A program made the position numbers and the translations under genes. 64,000 nt of DNA from Arenibacter certesii DSM 19833 (lineage in GTDB: Bacteria > Bacteroidota > Bacteroidia > Flavobacteriales > Flavobacteriaceae), in assembly GCF_000429545.1 (NCBI RefSeq), contig NZ_AUCB01000008.1:62001-126000 (forward strand). The letters are read 5' to 3'. Positions 7,927 to 17,014 of this stretch are shown in pieces (the first letter of the stretch is position 1; the number at the start of each line of letters is the position of its first letter). A model generated the notes under the pieces. It had not been told where the DNA came from. It saw nothing but the letters and a program-made list of their open reading frames with translations, and made no database searches.

Positions 7927-10104
7927 ATGGCAAAAATAAGCACCAAAACCCTTCAAGATTTAGAATTCAATACCGTACTTCAACAGTTATCCGTTAGATG
8001 TAATACGGAACTGGGAAAAGAAAATGTGCTTAATGTAAGCCCTATAGCGTCTAAGGAAGAACTTATGGCCACCCTCGGCCAAACATCGGAATACCTATCG
8101 TCCTTTTCTAATGACAATACAATTCCTAATCACGGTTTTGATGCCATAACCCATGAGTTAAAACTGATGAGAATTGAAAACACCACTTTAGAAATAGGTG
8201 GATTTAGAAGGATAACCACCATCTGTAATACGGTAGCCACACATATCAAATTTTTTACAAAGTTTAAAGCGTACTATCCGCTGCTACTTAAACTGACCGA
8301 ATCTATCACCTATCATCCGGAGATTGCTAAGTCTATCGATATCGTCATCGATAAATTTGGAGAAATAAAAAATACCGCTTCCCCAGATTTACAGGATATT
8401 CGATCACAAATGAGTGTTGTAAAGGTAAAGATAAACCAAAGTTTTGCCTCTGCTCTTACCACTTATCAGGCTGCAGACTTATTGGATGAAATAAAAGAAT
8501 CCGTCGTAGATAATAGACGTGTCTTGGCCGTAAAAAGCATGTACCGAAAAAAGATTAAAGGCTCTGTAATGGGGTCCTCTAAAACGGGAAGTATTGTTTA
8601 CATAGAACCGGAAGCTACCCTAAGGTACAGTAGGGAACTTAATAATCTGGAATTTGAGGAAAGGGAAGAAATCCAGAAAATATTGAAAGACCTAACCAAT
8701 AAGACTAGACCATTTGCCACACATTTGTACGATTATCAAAATTTCTTGGCGTACATGGATATTACAGCGGCAAAAGCTAAATATGCATTGGAAATGGACG
8801 CCCTATTGCCAGAAATCACAGAAAAAAGGGAACTCTATTTGAGAGACGCATATCACCCCTTACTATTCCTGAATAACAAGTATAAAAAAGAAAAAACATA
8901 CCCGCAGACGATTACCCTTCATCCAGAAAACAGGATAATTGTTATTTCGGGCCCCAATGCAGGAGGAAAAAGTATTACCCTTAAAACCATAGGACTTTTA
9001 CAATTAATGTTACAAAGCGGGTTACTTATCCCGGTGCATGAACGTTCTAAAGTTTGCCTGTTCGACAATATATTGACCGATATTGGGGATAACCAATCTA
9101 TTGAAAATCACCTAAGCACCTATAGTTATCGACTAAAAAACATGAATAATTTTTTGCGTAAGTGCAACGACAAAACTTTGTTTTTGATAGATGAATTTGG
9201 TACTGGTAGTGATCCGGAACTTGGTGGAGCCTTGGCAGAAACATTTTTAGAAGTGTTTTATGAGCGCGGCGCCTATGGTGTTATCACCACTCATTATTCA
9301 AACCTAAAGCTATTAGCTAATGAATTACCACATGTTACCAATGCTAATATGCTTTTTGATGGAAAATCACTGGAACCCACCTTTCAATTGGTCCTAGGAC
9401 AAGCAGGAAGTTCCTTTACCTTTGAGGTGGCCCAAAAAAATGGGATTCCCTATAGCCTAATTAACAAAGCAAAAAGGAAAATAGAACGCGGAAAAGTACG
9501 TTTTGATGCCACCATTGCGAAACTGCAAAAAGAGCGAAGCAAGATGGAGAAAACTGGTTCCAAGCTACAAGAAGAGGAATCCAAGGCTAGGATTGAAGCT
9601 CAAAAGTTGGAAGACCTCAACTCTAGGATCAAATCCAAGTTGGAGAATTACCAAGAACTCTACGACCATAACCAACGCATGATCTATTTGGGCAACAAAT
9701 TAAATACTGCTGCCGAAAAGTATTTTCAGGATAAAAAAAGGCGACCCTTAGTATCCGAATTACTTAAGATTGTAGAAACGGAAAACAGCAAACGTAAAAA
9801 ACAATCCCCAAAGGAGATAAAAGTTCAAAGGGAGAAAAAGGCAAAAGTAGAACAGGACGTCATAAAAAAAGTGGAAGTAATACGCGAAAAGAAAAAAGTA
9901 GAAAAAACGAAGGCAGAAGTCAAGGAGAAAAATAAGCCCCGACCTATTTTTAAAATTGGCGATCGTGTACGAATGGTAGATGGCAAGGCGGTAGGCACCA
10001 TAGATAATCTAGAAAAAAACAAAGCTATAGTAAATTACGGTATTTTCACCACTAATGTAAATGTAGATCAGTTAGAATTAGTAAAAGCAGCTAAAAAAAA
10101 GTGA
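7927..10104 (+). CDS. mutS2: MutS2-like ATPase lacking the Smr domain
   Basis: From the ATG at 7927 the protein is 725 residues. A MutS core/lever region fills residues ~10-320. Walker A GPNAGGKSI is at 342-350, and Walker B LFLIDEFGTGSDPELGG around 420. A long Lys/Glu-rich coiled coil (about 505-665) is followed by a KOW/SH3-like end (FKIGDRVRMVDGKAVGTIDN). Classical MutS2 is about 780 residues and ends in an Smr nuclease domain. Here that domain is absent and the protein ends soon after the KOW-like segment. MutS2 family members suppress recombination or act on collided ribosomes; without Smr, cleavage by this protein is unlikely. The alternative TTG start 21 nt upstream lies inside the promoter -7 box and is rejected. 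Confidence 0.9.
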   Translation: MAKISTKTLQDLEFNTVLQQLSVRCNTELGKENVLNVSPIASKEELMATLGQTSEYLSSFSNDNTIPNHGFDAITHELKLMRIENTTLEIGGFRRITTICNTVATHIKFFTKFKAYYPLLLKLTESITYHPEIAKSIDIVIDKFGEIKNTASPDLQDIRSQMSVVKVKINQSFASALTTYQAADLLDEIKESVVDNRRVLAVKSMYRKKIKGSVMGSSKTGSIVYIEPEATLRYSRELNNLEFEEREEIQKILKDLTNKTRPFATHLYDYQNFLAYMDITAAKAKYALEMDALLPEITEKRELYLRDAYHPLLFLNNKYKKEKTYPQTITLHPENRIIVISGPNAGGKSITLKTIGLLQLMLQSGLLIPVHERSKVCLFDNILTDIGDNQSIENHLSTYSYRLKNMNNFLRKCNDKTLFLIDEFGTGSDPELGGALAETFLEVFYERGAYGVITTHYSNLKLLANELPHVTNANMLFDGKSLEPTFQLVLGQAGSSFTFEVAQKNGIPYSLINKAKRKIERGKVRFDATIAKLQKERSKMEKTGSKLQEEESKARIEAQKLEDLNSRIKSKLENYQELYDHNQRMIYLGNKLNTAAEKYFQDKKRRPLVSELLKIVETENSKRKKQSPKEIKVQREKKAKVEQDVIKKVEVIREKKKVEKTKAEVKEKNKPRPIFKIGDRVRMVDGKAVGTIDNLEKNKAIVNYGIFTTNVNVDQLELVKAAKKK

Positions 10105-10261
10105 TAGTCCCTATTTCGCAATAGCCCTTTAAATTACTCCCTTCAATTGTAATTTAAAGGGTGACTTACATCAATATCACTACCAAAGTTTAAACTCAAT
10201 AGCTATCTTTTTCATAAAACGGATATGCTTTTTAATGTTAGTATTATTCTTTCTACCACAG

Positions 10262-10269
10262 TATCTTTG
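10262..10269 (+). promoter_or_regulatory. -7 promoter element TATCTTTG, 4 nt from the DCC-family start codon
   Basis: TATCTTTG matches TAnnTTTG, and the ATG of the downstream gene begins only four bases later (TATCTTTGtcccATG). Transcription would therefore start at or next to the ATG, giving a leaderless or near-leaderless mRNA. Confidence 0.6.
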
Positions 10270-10273
10270 TCCC

Positions 10274-10684
10274 ATGGAAACAAACCCAAAAACAATTTTA
10301 TTATTTGATGGCGTTTGCAATTTATGCAACAATGCTGTTCAATATGTAATTAAAAGAGATAAGGACGATTTATATAGGTATGCAGCTTTGCAGAGTGATA
10401 TAGGTCGCAAACTTACTTCCGAACGACATATTGATACCTCTCAAGTAGACTCTATAATATTAATAGAGCCCGGGGTAGCCTATTATACCAAATCTGCCGC
10501 CGCATTGAAAATAGCCAAGTCCTTCGGTGGAATTTGGGGGTTGGTTGCCATTTTGGAATGGATCCCGGATAGTATAAGCAATAAGGTATATGATTTTGTG
10601 GCCAGGAATCGCTATCGTTGGTATGGCAAAAAAGACAACTGCATGATACCTACCCCAGAATTAAAAGCCAAGTTTTTAGATTGA
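10274..10684 (+). CDS. DCC-family thiol-disulfide oxidoreductase (DUF393)
   Basis: From the ATG at 10274 the protein is 136 residues and begins METNPKTILLFDGVCNLCN. The DGxCxxC signature (DGVCNLC, about residues 12-18) and the later RYAALQSD and NRYRWYGKK blocks identify the DCC/DUF393 family, thought to be thioredoxin-like redox proteins. The partner and substrate are unknown. An in-frame ATG 39 nt upstream would add a hydrophobic stretch, but it lies upstream of a perfect -7 promoter box, so the shorter start is preferred. The gene sits between mutS2 and fumC with gaps of about 170 nt on each side and its own promoter, so it is probably monocistronic. Confidence 0.88.
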   Translation: METNPKTILLFDGVCNLCNNAVQYVIKRDKDDLYRYAALQSDIGRKLTSERHIDTSQVDSIILIEPGVAYYTKSAAALKIAKSFGGIWGLVAILEWIPDSISNKVYDFVARNRYRWYGKKDNCMIPTPELKAKFLD

Positions 10685-10816
10685 GATAAAAGGATGGCAA
10701 AATGTATGGACCACCCATACCGCATACCCTAAATTCGAATACATTAAATTGCTTTTTAAGAAAAGCTATAGCATAGAATGCTCGGCAATAAACTTTATTT
10801 CTTGGGCATATAAACG

Positions 10817-10824
10817 TAAATTTG
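10817..10824 (+). promoter_or_regulatory. -7 promoter element TAAATTTG of fumC
   Basis: TAAATTTG matches the consensus and lies 27 nt before the fumC ATG. A TTT rather than TTG is found at the expected -33 spacing. Confidence 0.55.
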
Positions 10825-10851
10825 TAATTATCACTAAACGGAATATTAATT

Positions 10852-12252
10852 ATGGAATATCGCATTGAAAAGGATACCATGGGCGAGGTAAAGGTATCGT
10901 CCAATAAGTATTGGGGTGCACAGACCGAACGCTCCAGAAACAATTTTAAAATTGGTCCACCGGCCTCTATGCCCTTGGACATTGTTTATGGATTTGCCTA
11001 TCTAAAAAAAGCGGCTGCTTTTACAAATCACGAACTTGGTGTTTTAGAAGTAGAAAAAAGAGATCTTATAGCGCAGGTCTGCGATGAGATTTTGGCAGGC
11101 AAGCATGATGACCAATTTCCGTTGGTAATTTGGCAGACAGGTTCTGGCACCCAGAGCAATATGAATGTGAACGAAGTTATTGCCAATAGGGCTCATGAAC
11201 TGGCCGGAAAAAAAATTGGCGAAGGGGAAAAGACCATTCAACCCAATGATGATGTAAACAAATCCCAGTCCTCTAACGATACTTTCCCTACCGGGATGCA
11301 TATTGCTGCATATAAAAAAATTGTGGAAACAACCATTCCGGGTATTACGCAGCTTAGAAATACATTGGACAAAAAGGCTAAGGAATTTGCTAAGGTGGTA
11401 AAGATAGGACGTACGCATCTAATGGATGCCACTCCCCTAACCTTGGGACAGGAAGTTTCTGGTTACGTTTCGCAATTGGACCACGGTCTGCGGGCACTGA
11501 ATAATACGCTAGACCATTTAAGTGAGGTAGCCTTAGGAGGTACCGCTGTTGGAACTGGTCTAAATACCCCAGAGGGCTATGACGTATTAGTAGCAGAGTA
11601 CATTGCGAAATTTACTGGATTGCCTTTTAAAACAGCTCCCAACAAGTTTGAGGCTTTAGCAGCCCACGATGCCCTTGTTGAATCTCACGGTGCATTAAAG
11701 CAACTGGCCGTAGCTTTAAATAAGATTGCCAATGATATAAGAATGATGGCTTCTGGTCCTAGGTCTGGAATTGGCGAAATAATAATTCCGGCTAATGAGC
11801 CTGGTAGTTCCATTATGCCAGGGAAAGTGAATCCTACCCAATGTGAAGCTTTAACTATGGTGTGCGCCCAAGTAATGGGGAACGATGTAGCTATTTCTGT
11901 CGGCGGAACACAAGGACATTATGAGTTAAATGTCTTTAAACCAATGATGGCGGCCAATTTACTACAATCTGCACAATTGTTGGGAGATGCGTGCGTAAGT
12001 TTTGATAAGCATTGTGCAGTAGGAATAGAACCTAACCATAGTGTAATAGAGCAGTTATTGAATAATTCTTTGATGTTGGTAACCGCCCTAAATACGAAAA
12101 TAGGATATTATAAGGCTGCTGAGATTGCCAATACGGCCCATAAAAATGGGACTACCTTAAAAGAGGAGGCTATTAACTTAGGGTATGTAACTGCAGCGCA
12201 GTATGACGAATGGGTTAAACCTGAAGAAATGGTGGGAACACTTAATAAGTAA
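10852..12252 (+). CDS. fumC: Class II fumarate hydratase
   Basis: The 466-residue protein catalyses reversible hydration of fumarate to malate in the TCA cycle as an oxygen-stable, iron-free homotetramer. Key blocks are seen in order: [13 protein letters not shown] (about 101-113), [11 protein letters not shown] (about 140-150), [16 protein letters not shown] (about 186-201), and the fumarase/aspartase signature [15 protein letters not shown] (about 317-331) with the mobile-loop catalytic serine. Length and all motifs are normal. It is transcribed alone: its own promoter lies 27 nt upstream and a strong bidirectional terminator follows 23 nt after the stop. Confidence 0.97.
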   Translation: MEYRIEKDTMGEVKVSSNKYWGAQTERSRNNFKIGPPASMPLDIVYGFAYLKKAAAFTNHELGVLEVEKRDLIAQVCDEILAGKHDDQFPLVIWQTGSGTQSNMNVNEVIANRAHELAGKKIGEGEKTIQPNDDVNKSQSSNDTFPTGMHIAAYKKIVETTIPGITQLRNTLDKKAKEFAKVVKIGRTHLMDATPLTLGQEVSGYVSQLDHGLRALNNTLDHLSEVALGGTAVGTGLNTPEGYDVLVAEYIAKFTGLPFKTAPNKFEALAAHDALVESHGALKQLAVALNKIANDIRMMASGPRSGIGEIIIPANEPGSSIMPGKVNPTQCEALTMVCAQVMGNDVAISVGGTQGHYELNVFKPMMAANLLQSAQLLGDACVSFDKHCAVGIEPNHSVIEQLLNNSLMLVTALNTKIGYYKAAEIANTAHKNGTTLKEEAINLGYVTAAQYDEWVKPEEMVGTLNK

Positions 12253-12270
12253 ACCAAAACACCAATAAAT

Positions 12271-12303
12271 AAAAAGGCCGATCTAAAACAGATCGGCCTT
12301 TTT
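12271..12303. terminator. Bidirectional terminator between fumC and the convergent gene
   Basis: A perfect 9-bp stem GGCCGATCT (12276-12284) / AGATCGGCC (12290-12298) encloses the loop aaaac, with A5 before and T5 after, so it can end transcription in both directions. Confidence 0.9.
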
Positions 12304-12324
12304 AATTGTATATGGTAGGGTGTG

Positions 12325-13212
12325 TTATTTTAATTCAAACTTGGAAGTTCCCAATAGCTTTAAACTATTGTCATAAACATTAACCATATAATTTCCTTTT
12401 TGAAAATCTCCGGCAGGCTTATCTATAAAATCACATACATCCAAAGCGCGGTTCTCATAATAAAAGTCGGTACTCTTGCTGTAGGTTACAGATGCCCCAG
12501 AATCAGCAGTCTGGGAAGAGCTAACTCCCAAAACATTTCCTTGTGGATCTAACACCTCAATGAAAAACTGTCTATCACCTGCTTGTGCAATAACATTATC
12601 AGCAACAGTGAAACAAACTTTTAATTTATCTGTAGCCCTAGCCCTTGAAGTAGAAACTAGCTTACCACTATTTCTTTCTTTTACCGCATCTACACTAAAC
12701 TTAGAAAGGTTTAAAGTAGATCCTTTTTCAACTACATCCGCCAATTGGGTATTCTGGACAACCAAAGAATCATTAAAAACAGTTTGTTTTTCTAATTCTA
12801 CATAAGTACTGTCCCTTTGCATGGCTAAAAAAGTATTGGATCTGGTTAGAGAATCTACCTTTCTCAGTAACTGCTCTCGTTCTTTGGTAAGTATACCTAC
12901 TTGTTTTCTATATCTGTATAAGCTAGCAATATCAGATTTCATGGTTTTTACGGAATCAATATATTTTGCTATATTATCCCTAGCGCTAACTAATTCTTCA
13001 TTAGTAGCATTGCTTTCTAAAATTGCTTTATCGTATTCAGATTTCAAACTGGTAAGGTCTTCAACCACCAATTCTTTTTCTTTAGTCAGTAAAGCAGTAT
13101 TCTTTTGTTTATCCTGATAAAGACTTACAGTGTAGATAATTACACCTAGTAAGATTACCGCTAGTAATCCGGCTATAACTTTCAATCCGTTATTGCTTTT
13201 TGTTTCAGTCAT
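12325..13212 (-). CDS. Membrane-anchored coiled-coil protein of unknown function
   Basis: The 295-residue protein has one N-terminal membrane helix (about residues 10-30, LKVIAGLLAVILLGVIIYTV). A long coiled coil runs from about 35 to 165 (heptads rich in Leu, Glu, Lys and Asp), and a compact beta-rich C-terminal domain covers about 180-295 (KVCFTVADNVIAQAGDRQFFIEV). Similar Flavobacteriia proteins are often labelled chromosome-partitioning protein, but no Walker motif is present and I do not support that label. The layout suggests a periplasmic rod with a small head. It is convergent with fumC, and 164 nt separate it from the divergent acetyltransferase. Confidence 0.75.
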   Translation of the reverse strand: MTETKSNNGLKVIAGLLAVILLGVIIYTVSLYQDKQKNTALLTKEKELVVEDLTSLKSEYDKAILESNATNEELVSARDNIAKYIDSVKTMKSDIASLYRYRKQVGILTKEREQLLRKVDSLTRSNTFLAMQRDSTYVELEKQTVFNDSLVVQNTQLADVVEKGSTLNLSKFSVDAVKERNSGKLVSTSRARATDKLKVCFTVADNVIAQAGDRQFFIEVLDPQGNVLGVSSSQTADSGASVTYSKSTDFYYENRALDVCDFIDKPAGDFQKGNYMVNVYDNSLKLLGTSKFELK

Positions 13213-13376
13213 AATTTAAAATGTTAAATAATTCTTTTGATTAACTCTAATGTTTGTTTGTATCAGTACTATATACGAAATAGTTTCATTCTTGGATTTT
13301 TTTAGCATTAAAAATAATTTATTGCTAAAATATTAAGATGCTTATCTTTACTTAATATAAATTAACATCAAACACC

Positions 13377-13850
13377 ATGTCCCTAGAAATTGTATCTTTT
13401 GAATCCAATAATTCCGAGCATATTGATAGTTTTAGGATGTTGAATGAAGCATGGTTAAAAAAGTACTTCTCTCTAGAACTAAATGATAGTAAGGTATTAT
13501 CGGATTCTAAAGCTAATATAATCAATAAAGGCGGATATATTTATTTTGCCCGATATAATGGGGATATTGTTGGTTGTTATGCGCTTTTACCTTACCATCA
13601 TAGGCAATATGAATTAAGTAAAATGGCAGTTGACCCTACCTATCAAGGATTAAAAATAGGTCAAACTCTATTAAAACATGCCATTGAGGTTGGTCAACGG
13701 AACAAATGGGAAAAGATTATATTATATTCCAACACCCTCTTGGAAAACGCCATCTACATGTATAAAAAGCATGGGTTTAAGGAAATTCTGTTAGAAGAAA
13801 ATTTGCCTTATAGCAGAAGTGATATTAAAATGGAATTGGTTTTAACCTAA
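13377..13850 (+). CDS. GNAT-family N-acetyltransferase
   Basis: The 157-residue protein has the GNAT fold. Motif A is KMAVDPTYQGLKIGQTLL (about residues 82-99), where QGLKIG is the acetyl-CoA pyrophosphate loop, and motif B-like sequence follows in ILYSNTLLENAIYMYKKHGF (about 122-141). It would transfer an acetyl group from acetyl-CoA to a small molecule or protein amine; the substrate is unknown. It is 12 nt upstream of a metallo-beta-lactamase-fold lipoprotein gene on the same strand, so the two are probably cotranscribed. The start is the ATG at 13377; length is normal. Confidence 0.87.
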   Translation: MSLEIVSFESNNSEHIDSFRMLNEAWLKKYFSLELNDSKVLSDSKANIINKGGYIYFARYNGDIVGCYALLPYHHRQYELSKMAVDPTYQGLKIGQTLLKHAIEVGQRNKWEKIILYSNTLLENAIYMYKKHGFKEILLEENLPYSRSDIKMELVLT

Positions 13851-13862
13851 ATATACAAGAAT

Positions 13863-14663
13863 ATGAATGTTATCCATCTATTTAGAGCAATACTAGTATT
13901 AAGCACAGTTCTTATTTTAGGCTGTAAGGAAAAGTCTAAATCTGCCTCCACATTAATAAACGAAACTGTAGCAAGCAAGGAAGACCCAGTTGTTGATATC
14001 GAAATTATTCCCATTGAGCATGCATCGGCGGTCCTCATAATGGACGATATAACCATCTATATAGACCCAGTTGGGAAAATAGACTATTATAATGATGTTC
14101 CCGAACCAGATTTAATACTCATCACCGATATTCATGGGGATCATTTTAGCTTAGAGACCCTAGAGGCTTTAAATACCCAGAAATCTAAAATAATCCTTCC
14201 TCAGGCGGTGGCCGAAAAACTGCCAGAAAAATTTACACCACAAATTGATATATTAAACAATGGAGACCAAAAAGAACGTTTTGGAATTAATGTTGAGGCC
14301 ATTCCAATGTATAATTTAAGAGAAGAGGCAAAAGACTTTCATCCTAAAGGCAGGGGCAATGGTTATGTAATCAGTAAAAACAACCAACGCATTTATTTCT
14401 CCGGAGATACCGAAGATATCCCTGAAATGAGAGGACTTTCACATATTGATAAGGCTTTTATATGTATGAACCTTCCCTATACGATGACTGTTGAAAGTGC
14501 TGCTGATGCGGTACTAGAATTTAGACCCAAACAGGTCTACCCCTATCACTACCGTGGCAAACCAGATGTAAGCGATGTAACCTTATTTAATGAATTAATT
14601 AAAAAAGAAAGACCAGATATAGAAGTCGTACAATTAGATTGGTACCCTAGGGAGGATTATTAA
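13863..14663 (+). CDS. Metallo-beta-lactamase-fold lipoprotein
   Basis: The 266-residue protein has a lipoprotein signal (hydrophobic residues ~6-20, Cys21 in LILGCKEK) and an UlaG-like MBL domain from about 45 onward. The pattern is IEHASAVLIMDDITIYIDP, then the metal motif region ITDIHGDHF near residue 88, YFSGDTED near 178, and a late His in YPYHYRG near 221. The usual HxHxDH reads DIHGDH, with Asp for the first His. It is likely a periplasm-facing hydrolase of unknown substrate. It follows the acetyltransferase by 12 nt. A second MBL protein at 24066-24746 keeps the canonical motif. Confidence 0.82.
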   Translation: MNVIHLFRAILVLSTVLILGCKEKSKSASTLINETVASKEDPVVDIEIIPIEHASAVLIMDDITIYIDPVGKIDYYNDVPEPDLILITDIHGDHFSLETLEALNTQKSKIILPQAVAEKLPEKFTPQIDILNNGDQKERFGINVEAIPMYNLREEAKDFHPKGRGNGYVISKNNQRIYFSGDTEDIPEMRGLSHIDKAFICMNLPYTMTVESAADAVLEFRPKQVYPYHYRGKPDVSDVTLFNELIKKERPDIEVVQLDWYPREDY

Positions 14664-14682
14664 ATTTACCAATAGAAAAAAA

Positions 14683-14718
14683 AATCCGCCATACACCAGT
14701 TAAAGGTGAAGGCGGATT
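14683..14718. terminator. Bidirectional terminator between the MBL lipoprotein and ettA
   Basis: Outer arms AATCCGCC (14683-14690) and GGCGGATT (14711-14718) pair perfectly. An inner CACC (14694-14697) / GGTG (14705-14708) stem continues the hairpin. An A-run precedes it, giving a T-run for the minus strand, which suits termination of ettA; the plus strand lacks a long T-run. Confidence 0.75.
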
Positions 14719-14739
14719 TAGTGCTATAGTAATTACAAT

Positions 14740-16431
14740 TTATCGAATCAACTTCTTATACTTTAGACGCTTCGGAACAAGGTCTCCTCCTAGTCGTTTC
14801 TTTTTATTTTCTTCATATTCAGAGAATGATCCTTCAAAGAAATAAACCTGTGAATCCCCTTCAAAGGCAAGAATATGGGTACATATTCTATCTAAAAACC
14901 ATCTGTCGTGGGAAATAACCACTGCACAGCCCGCAAAGTTTTCCAATCCTTCTTCCAGCGCACGTAGGGTATTTACGTCCAAATCGTTAGTAGGCTCATC
15001 TAAGAGCAATACGTTTCCTTCTTCCTTCAAGGTCATAGCAAGGTGCAAACGGTTTCGCTCCCCCCCTGAAAGCATACTTACTTTTTTGTTCTGTTCACTT
15101 CCAGAGAAATTAAATCGACTTAAATAAGCCCTAGAATTTACCTGTCTCCCTCCCATTAGGATAAGCTCTTGCTCATCACTAAAATTTTGCCAAATCGTTT
15201 TTTCTGGATCAATATTGGAATGACTTTGATCCACATAGGCTATTTTAGCTGTTTCTCCGACCATAAACACACCCTTATCCGGAGTTTCTTCTCCCATGAT
15301 CATACGGAAGATAGTGGTTTTACCCGCCCCGTTAGGTCCTATAATCCCCACTATACCAGCTTGCGGAAGTTTAAAGTTGAGGTCTTCATATAACAATTTA
15401 TCCCCATACCCCTTACTTACTCCCTGGGCCTCAATAACATTGGTTCCCAATCTAGGACCGTTAGGGATATATATTTCCAACTTTTCGTCCAGTTGTTTTT
15501 GGTCTTGGCTCAATAATTTATCATAGTTCTGCAAACGGGCTTTCTGCTTTGTCTGTCGACCTTTAGCACCCTGTCTTACCCAATCTAGCTCCCTTTCCAG
15601 TACCTTTTGATGTTTGGAAGCTGTCTTGCTTTCCTGAGCCATACGTTTCGACTTCTGGTCTAACCAACTAGAATAATTTCCTTTCCACGGAATTCCTTCT
15701 CCGCGATCTAGCTCCAAGATCCATCCTGCCACATTATCCAAAAAGTACCTATCGTGAGTTACTGCGATCACCGTACCTTTGTATGCTGCTAAATGATGCT
15801 CTAACCAATGTACGGATTCCGCATCCAAGTGGTTAGTTGGCTCATCTAACAATAAGATTTCTGGTTCCTGCAATAACAATCTACATAAGGCAACACGTCT
15901 ACGCTCGCCTCCAGAGAGGATACCAATCTTTTTATCGGAATCCGGGGTACGCAAGGCATCCATCGCAATTTCCAATTTTGTATCTAATTCCCATGCGTTG
16001 CTAGCATCTATCTGATCCTGAAGTACGGCCTGACGATCCATTAGTTTTTGCATCTTATCTGCATCTTCGTACACCTCTGGAAGACCGAACATATCGTTGA
16101 TCTTATTATATTCGTCCAATATTGCAACGGTCTCTGCAACACCTTCCTTTACCACCTCCAAGACGGTTTTATTCTCGTCTAGTTGTGGCTCTTGTTCTAG
16201 ATATCCTACTTTATATCCCGGAGAAAAAACTACATCACCCTGGAAATTTTTATCCACACCAGCAATAATCCTCAATAGGGTAGATTTACCCGAACCGTTA
16301 AGCCCTAAAATTCCAATTTTAGCTCCATAAAAAAAGCTCAAATAAATATTCTTTAATACTGGGGTATTAGCAGTCTTATAGGTTTTGGTTACCCCAGACA
16401 TGGAAAATATTACTTTCTTATCGTCTGACAT
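14740..16431 (-). CDS. ettA: Energy-dependent translational throttle protein EttA (ABC-F)
   Basis: The 563-residue ABC-F protein has two ATPase cassettes: Walker A GLNGSGKST (about 42-50) and GPNGAGKTT (about 350-358), signatures LSGGERRRVAL and LSGGERNRLHL, and Walker B segments ILLLDEPTNHLD and VLLLDEPTNDLD. The linker between them (about 245-320) is the long charged P-site tRNA interaction motif region. EttA binds the ribosomal E site and gates the first elongation step according to ATP/ADP level. The length matches EttA (about 555) and there is no C-terminal extension. It is monocistronic by context: convergent with the MBL gene and isolated upstream by 319 nt. Confidence 0.94.
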   Translation of the reverse strand: MSDDKKVIFSMSGVTKTYKTANTPVLKNIYLSFFYGAKIGILGLNGSGKSTLLRIIAGVDKNFQGDVVFSPGYKVGYLEQEPQLDENKTVLEVVKEGVAETVAILDEYNKINDMFGLPEVYEDADKMQKLMDRQAVLQDQIDASNAWELDTKLEIAMDALRTPDSDKKIGILSGGERRRVALCRLLLQEPEILLLDEPTNHLDAESVHWLEHHLAAYKGTVIAVTHDRYFLDNVAGWILELDRGEGIPWKGNYSSWLDQKSKRMAQESKTASKHQKVLERELDWVRQGAKGRQTKQKARLQNYDKLLSQDQKQLDEKLEIYIPNGPRLGTNVIEAQGVSKGYGDKLLYEDLNFKLPQAGIVGIIGPNGAGKTTIFRMIMGEETPDKGVFMVGETAKIAYVDQSHSNIDPEKTIWQNFSDEQELILMGGRQVNSRAYLSRFNFSGSEQNKKVSMLSGGERNRLHLAMTLKEEGNVLLLDEPTNDLDVNTLRALEEGLENFAGCAVVISHDRWFLDRICTHILAFEGDSQVYFFEGSFSEYEENKKKRLGGDLVPKRLKYKKLIR

Positions 16432-16750
16432 ATCTTAATTTTCGTATTAATTGTTAAATTATTATTCTTAGGACACTTATCCTTAGGATTCAAAATTTTT
16501 ATAATGGCTCTACTGCGTTGCTTTGAATCTATTATTCAAGACCAAATGTAGCATTGGATTTTCTTAAATTATTAGAGGGGCTATCCCGATTGGCATTTGG
16601 TTATAAAGAAAATCTTGTGCACTACTCTTAAGTTGGACACTGAAAAACTATTCCAGCAATTTAGTTAACCATCCTATCAACTCCTTTTATTATACCGTAT
16701 ATAACCAATGCCTCTATAATCCAAAAGGTGTTTTTGCTTGTTAAAATAAG
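16432..16750. other. Non-coding gap upstream of ettA
   Basis: 319 nt without a supported gene. It holds the presumed ettA promoter region, but no consensus -7 box was found by eye, and no RNA or strong hairpin was recognised. Confidence 0.5.
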
Positions 16751-16933
16751 CTACACCCTGCCCTTAAGTGCATTAAATACCCATGCAATGGCAAAAAAAC
16801 CGATCCCAACCGAGGCAAAGCCCCAACCGGCAACATCATCGTACCTAAATGCACCCAATGCGATAAGTGCAAGCCCTACTATTATCATTATAAAGGTTGC
16901 CCATGCAAGCACCGTATTCTTATTCATTCCCAT
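16751..16933 (-). CDS. Small two-helix membrane protein (CAL67264-like)
   Basis: The 60-residue protein consists almost wholly of two membrane helices: about 9-28 (VLAWATFIMIIVGLALIAL) and 34-54 (VAGWGFASVGIGFFAIAW), joined by a short FRYDD loop. I recall it as the CAL67264 family of small Flavobacteriia membrane proteins; the name was not checked. Its clean coding start (MGMNKNTVLA) and Bacteroidota-style hydrophobic pattern support a real gene. It lies 81 nt downstream-facing from the Gfo/Idh gene start region on the opposite flank with no obvious operon. Function unknown. Confidence 0.75.
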   Translation of the reverse strand: MGMNKNTVLAWATFIMIIVGLALIALGAFRYDDVAGWGFASVGIGFFAIAWVFNALKGRV

Positions 16934-17014
16934 ATTAAATTTGGTTTAATTTGTAGAAGGTCAAATATCGTAATTTTTATAAGATTATATCTGTCAAAAT
17001 GCACTTTATTCCTA

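Noticed and set aside
12325-13212. Chromosome partitioning (ParA) function
   Set aside because: No Walker A or B; the product is a one-helix membrane protein with a coiled coil.
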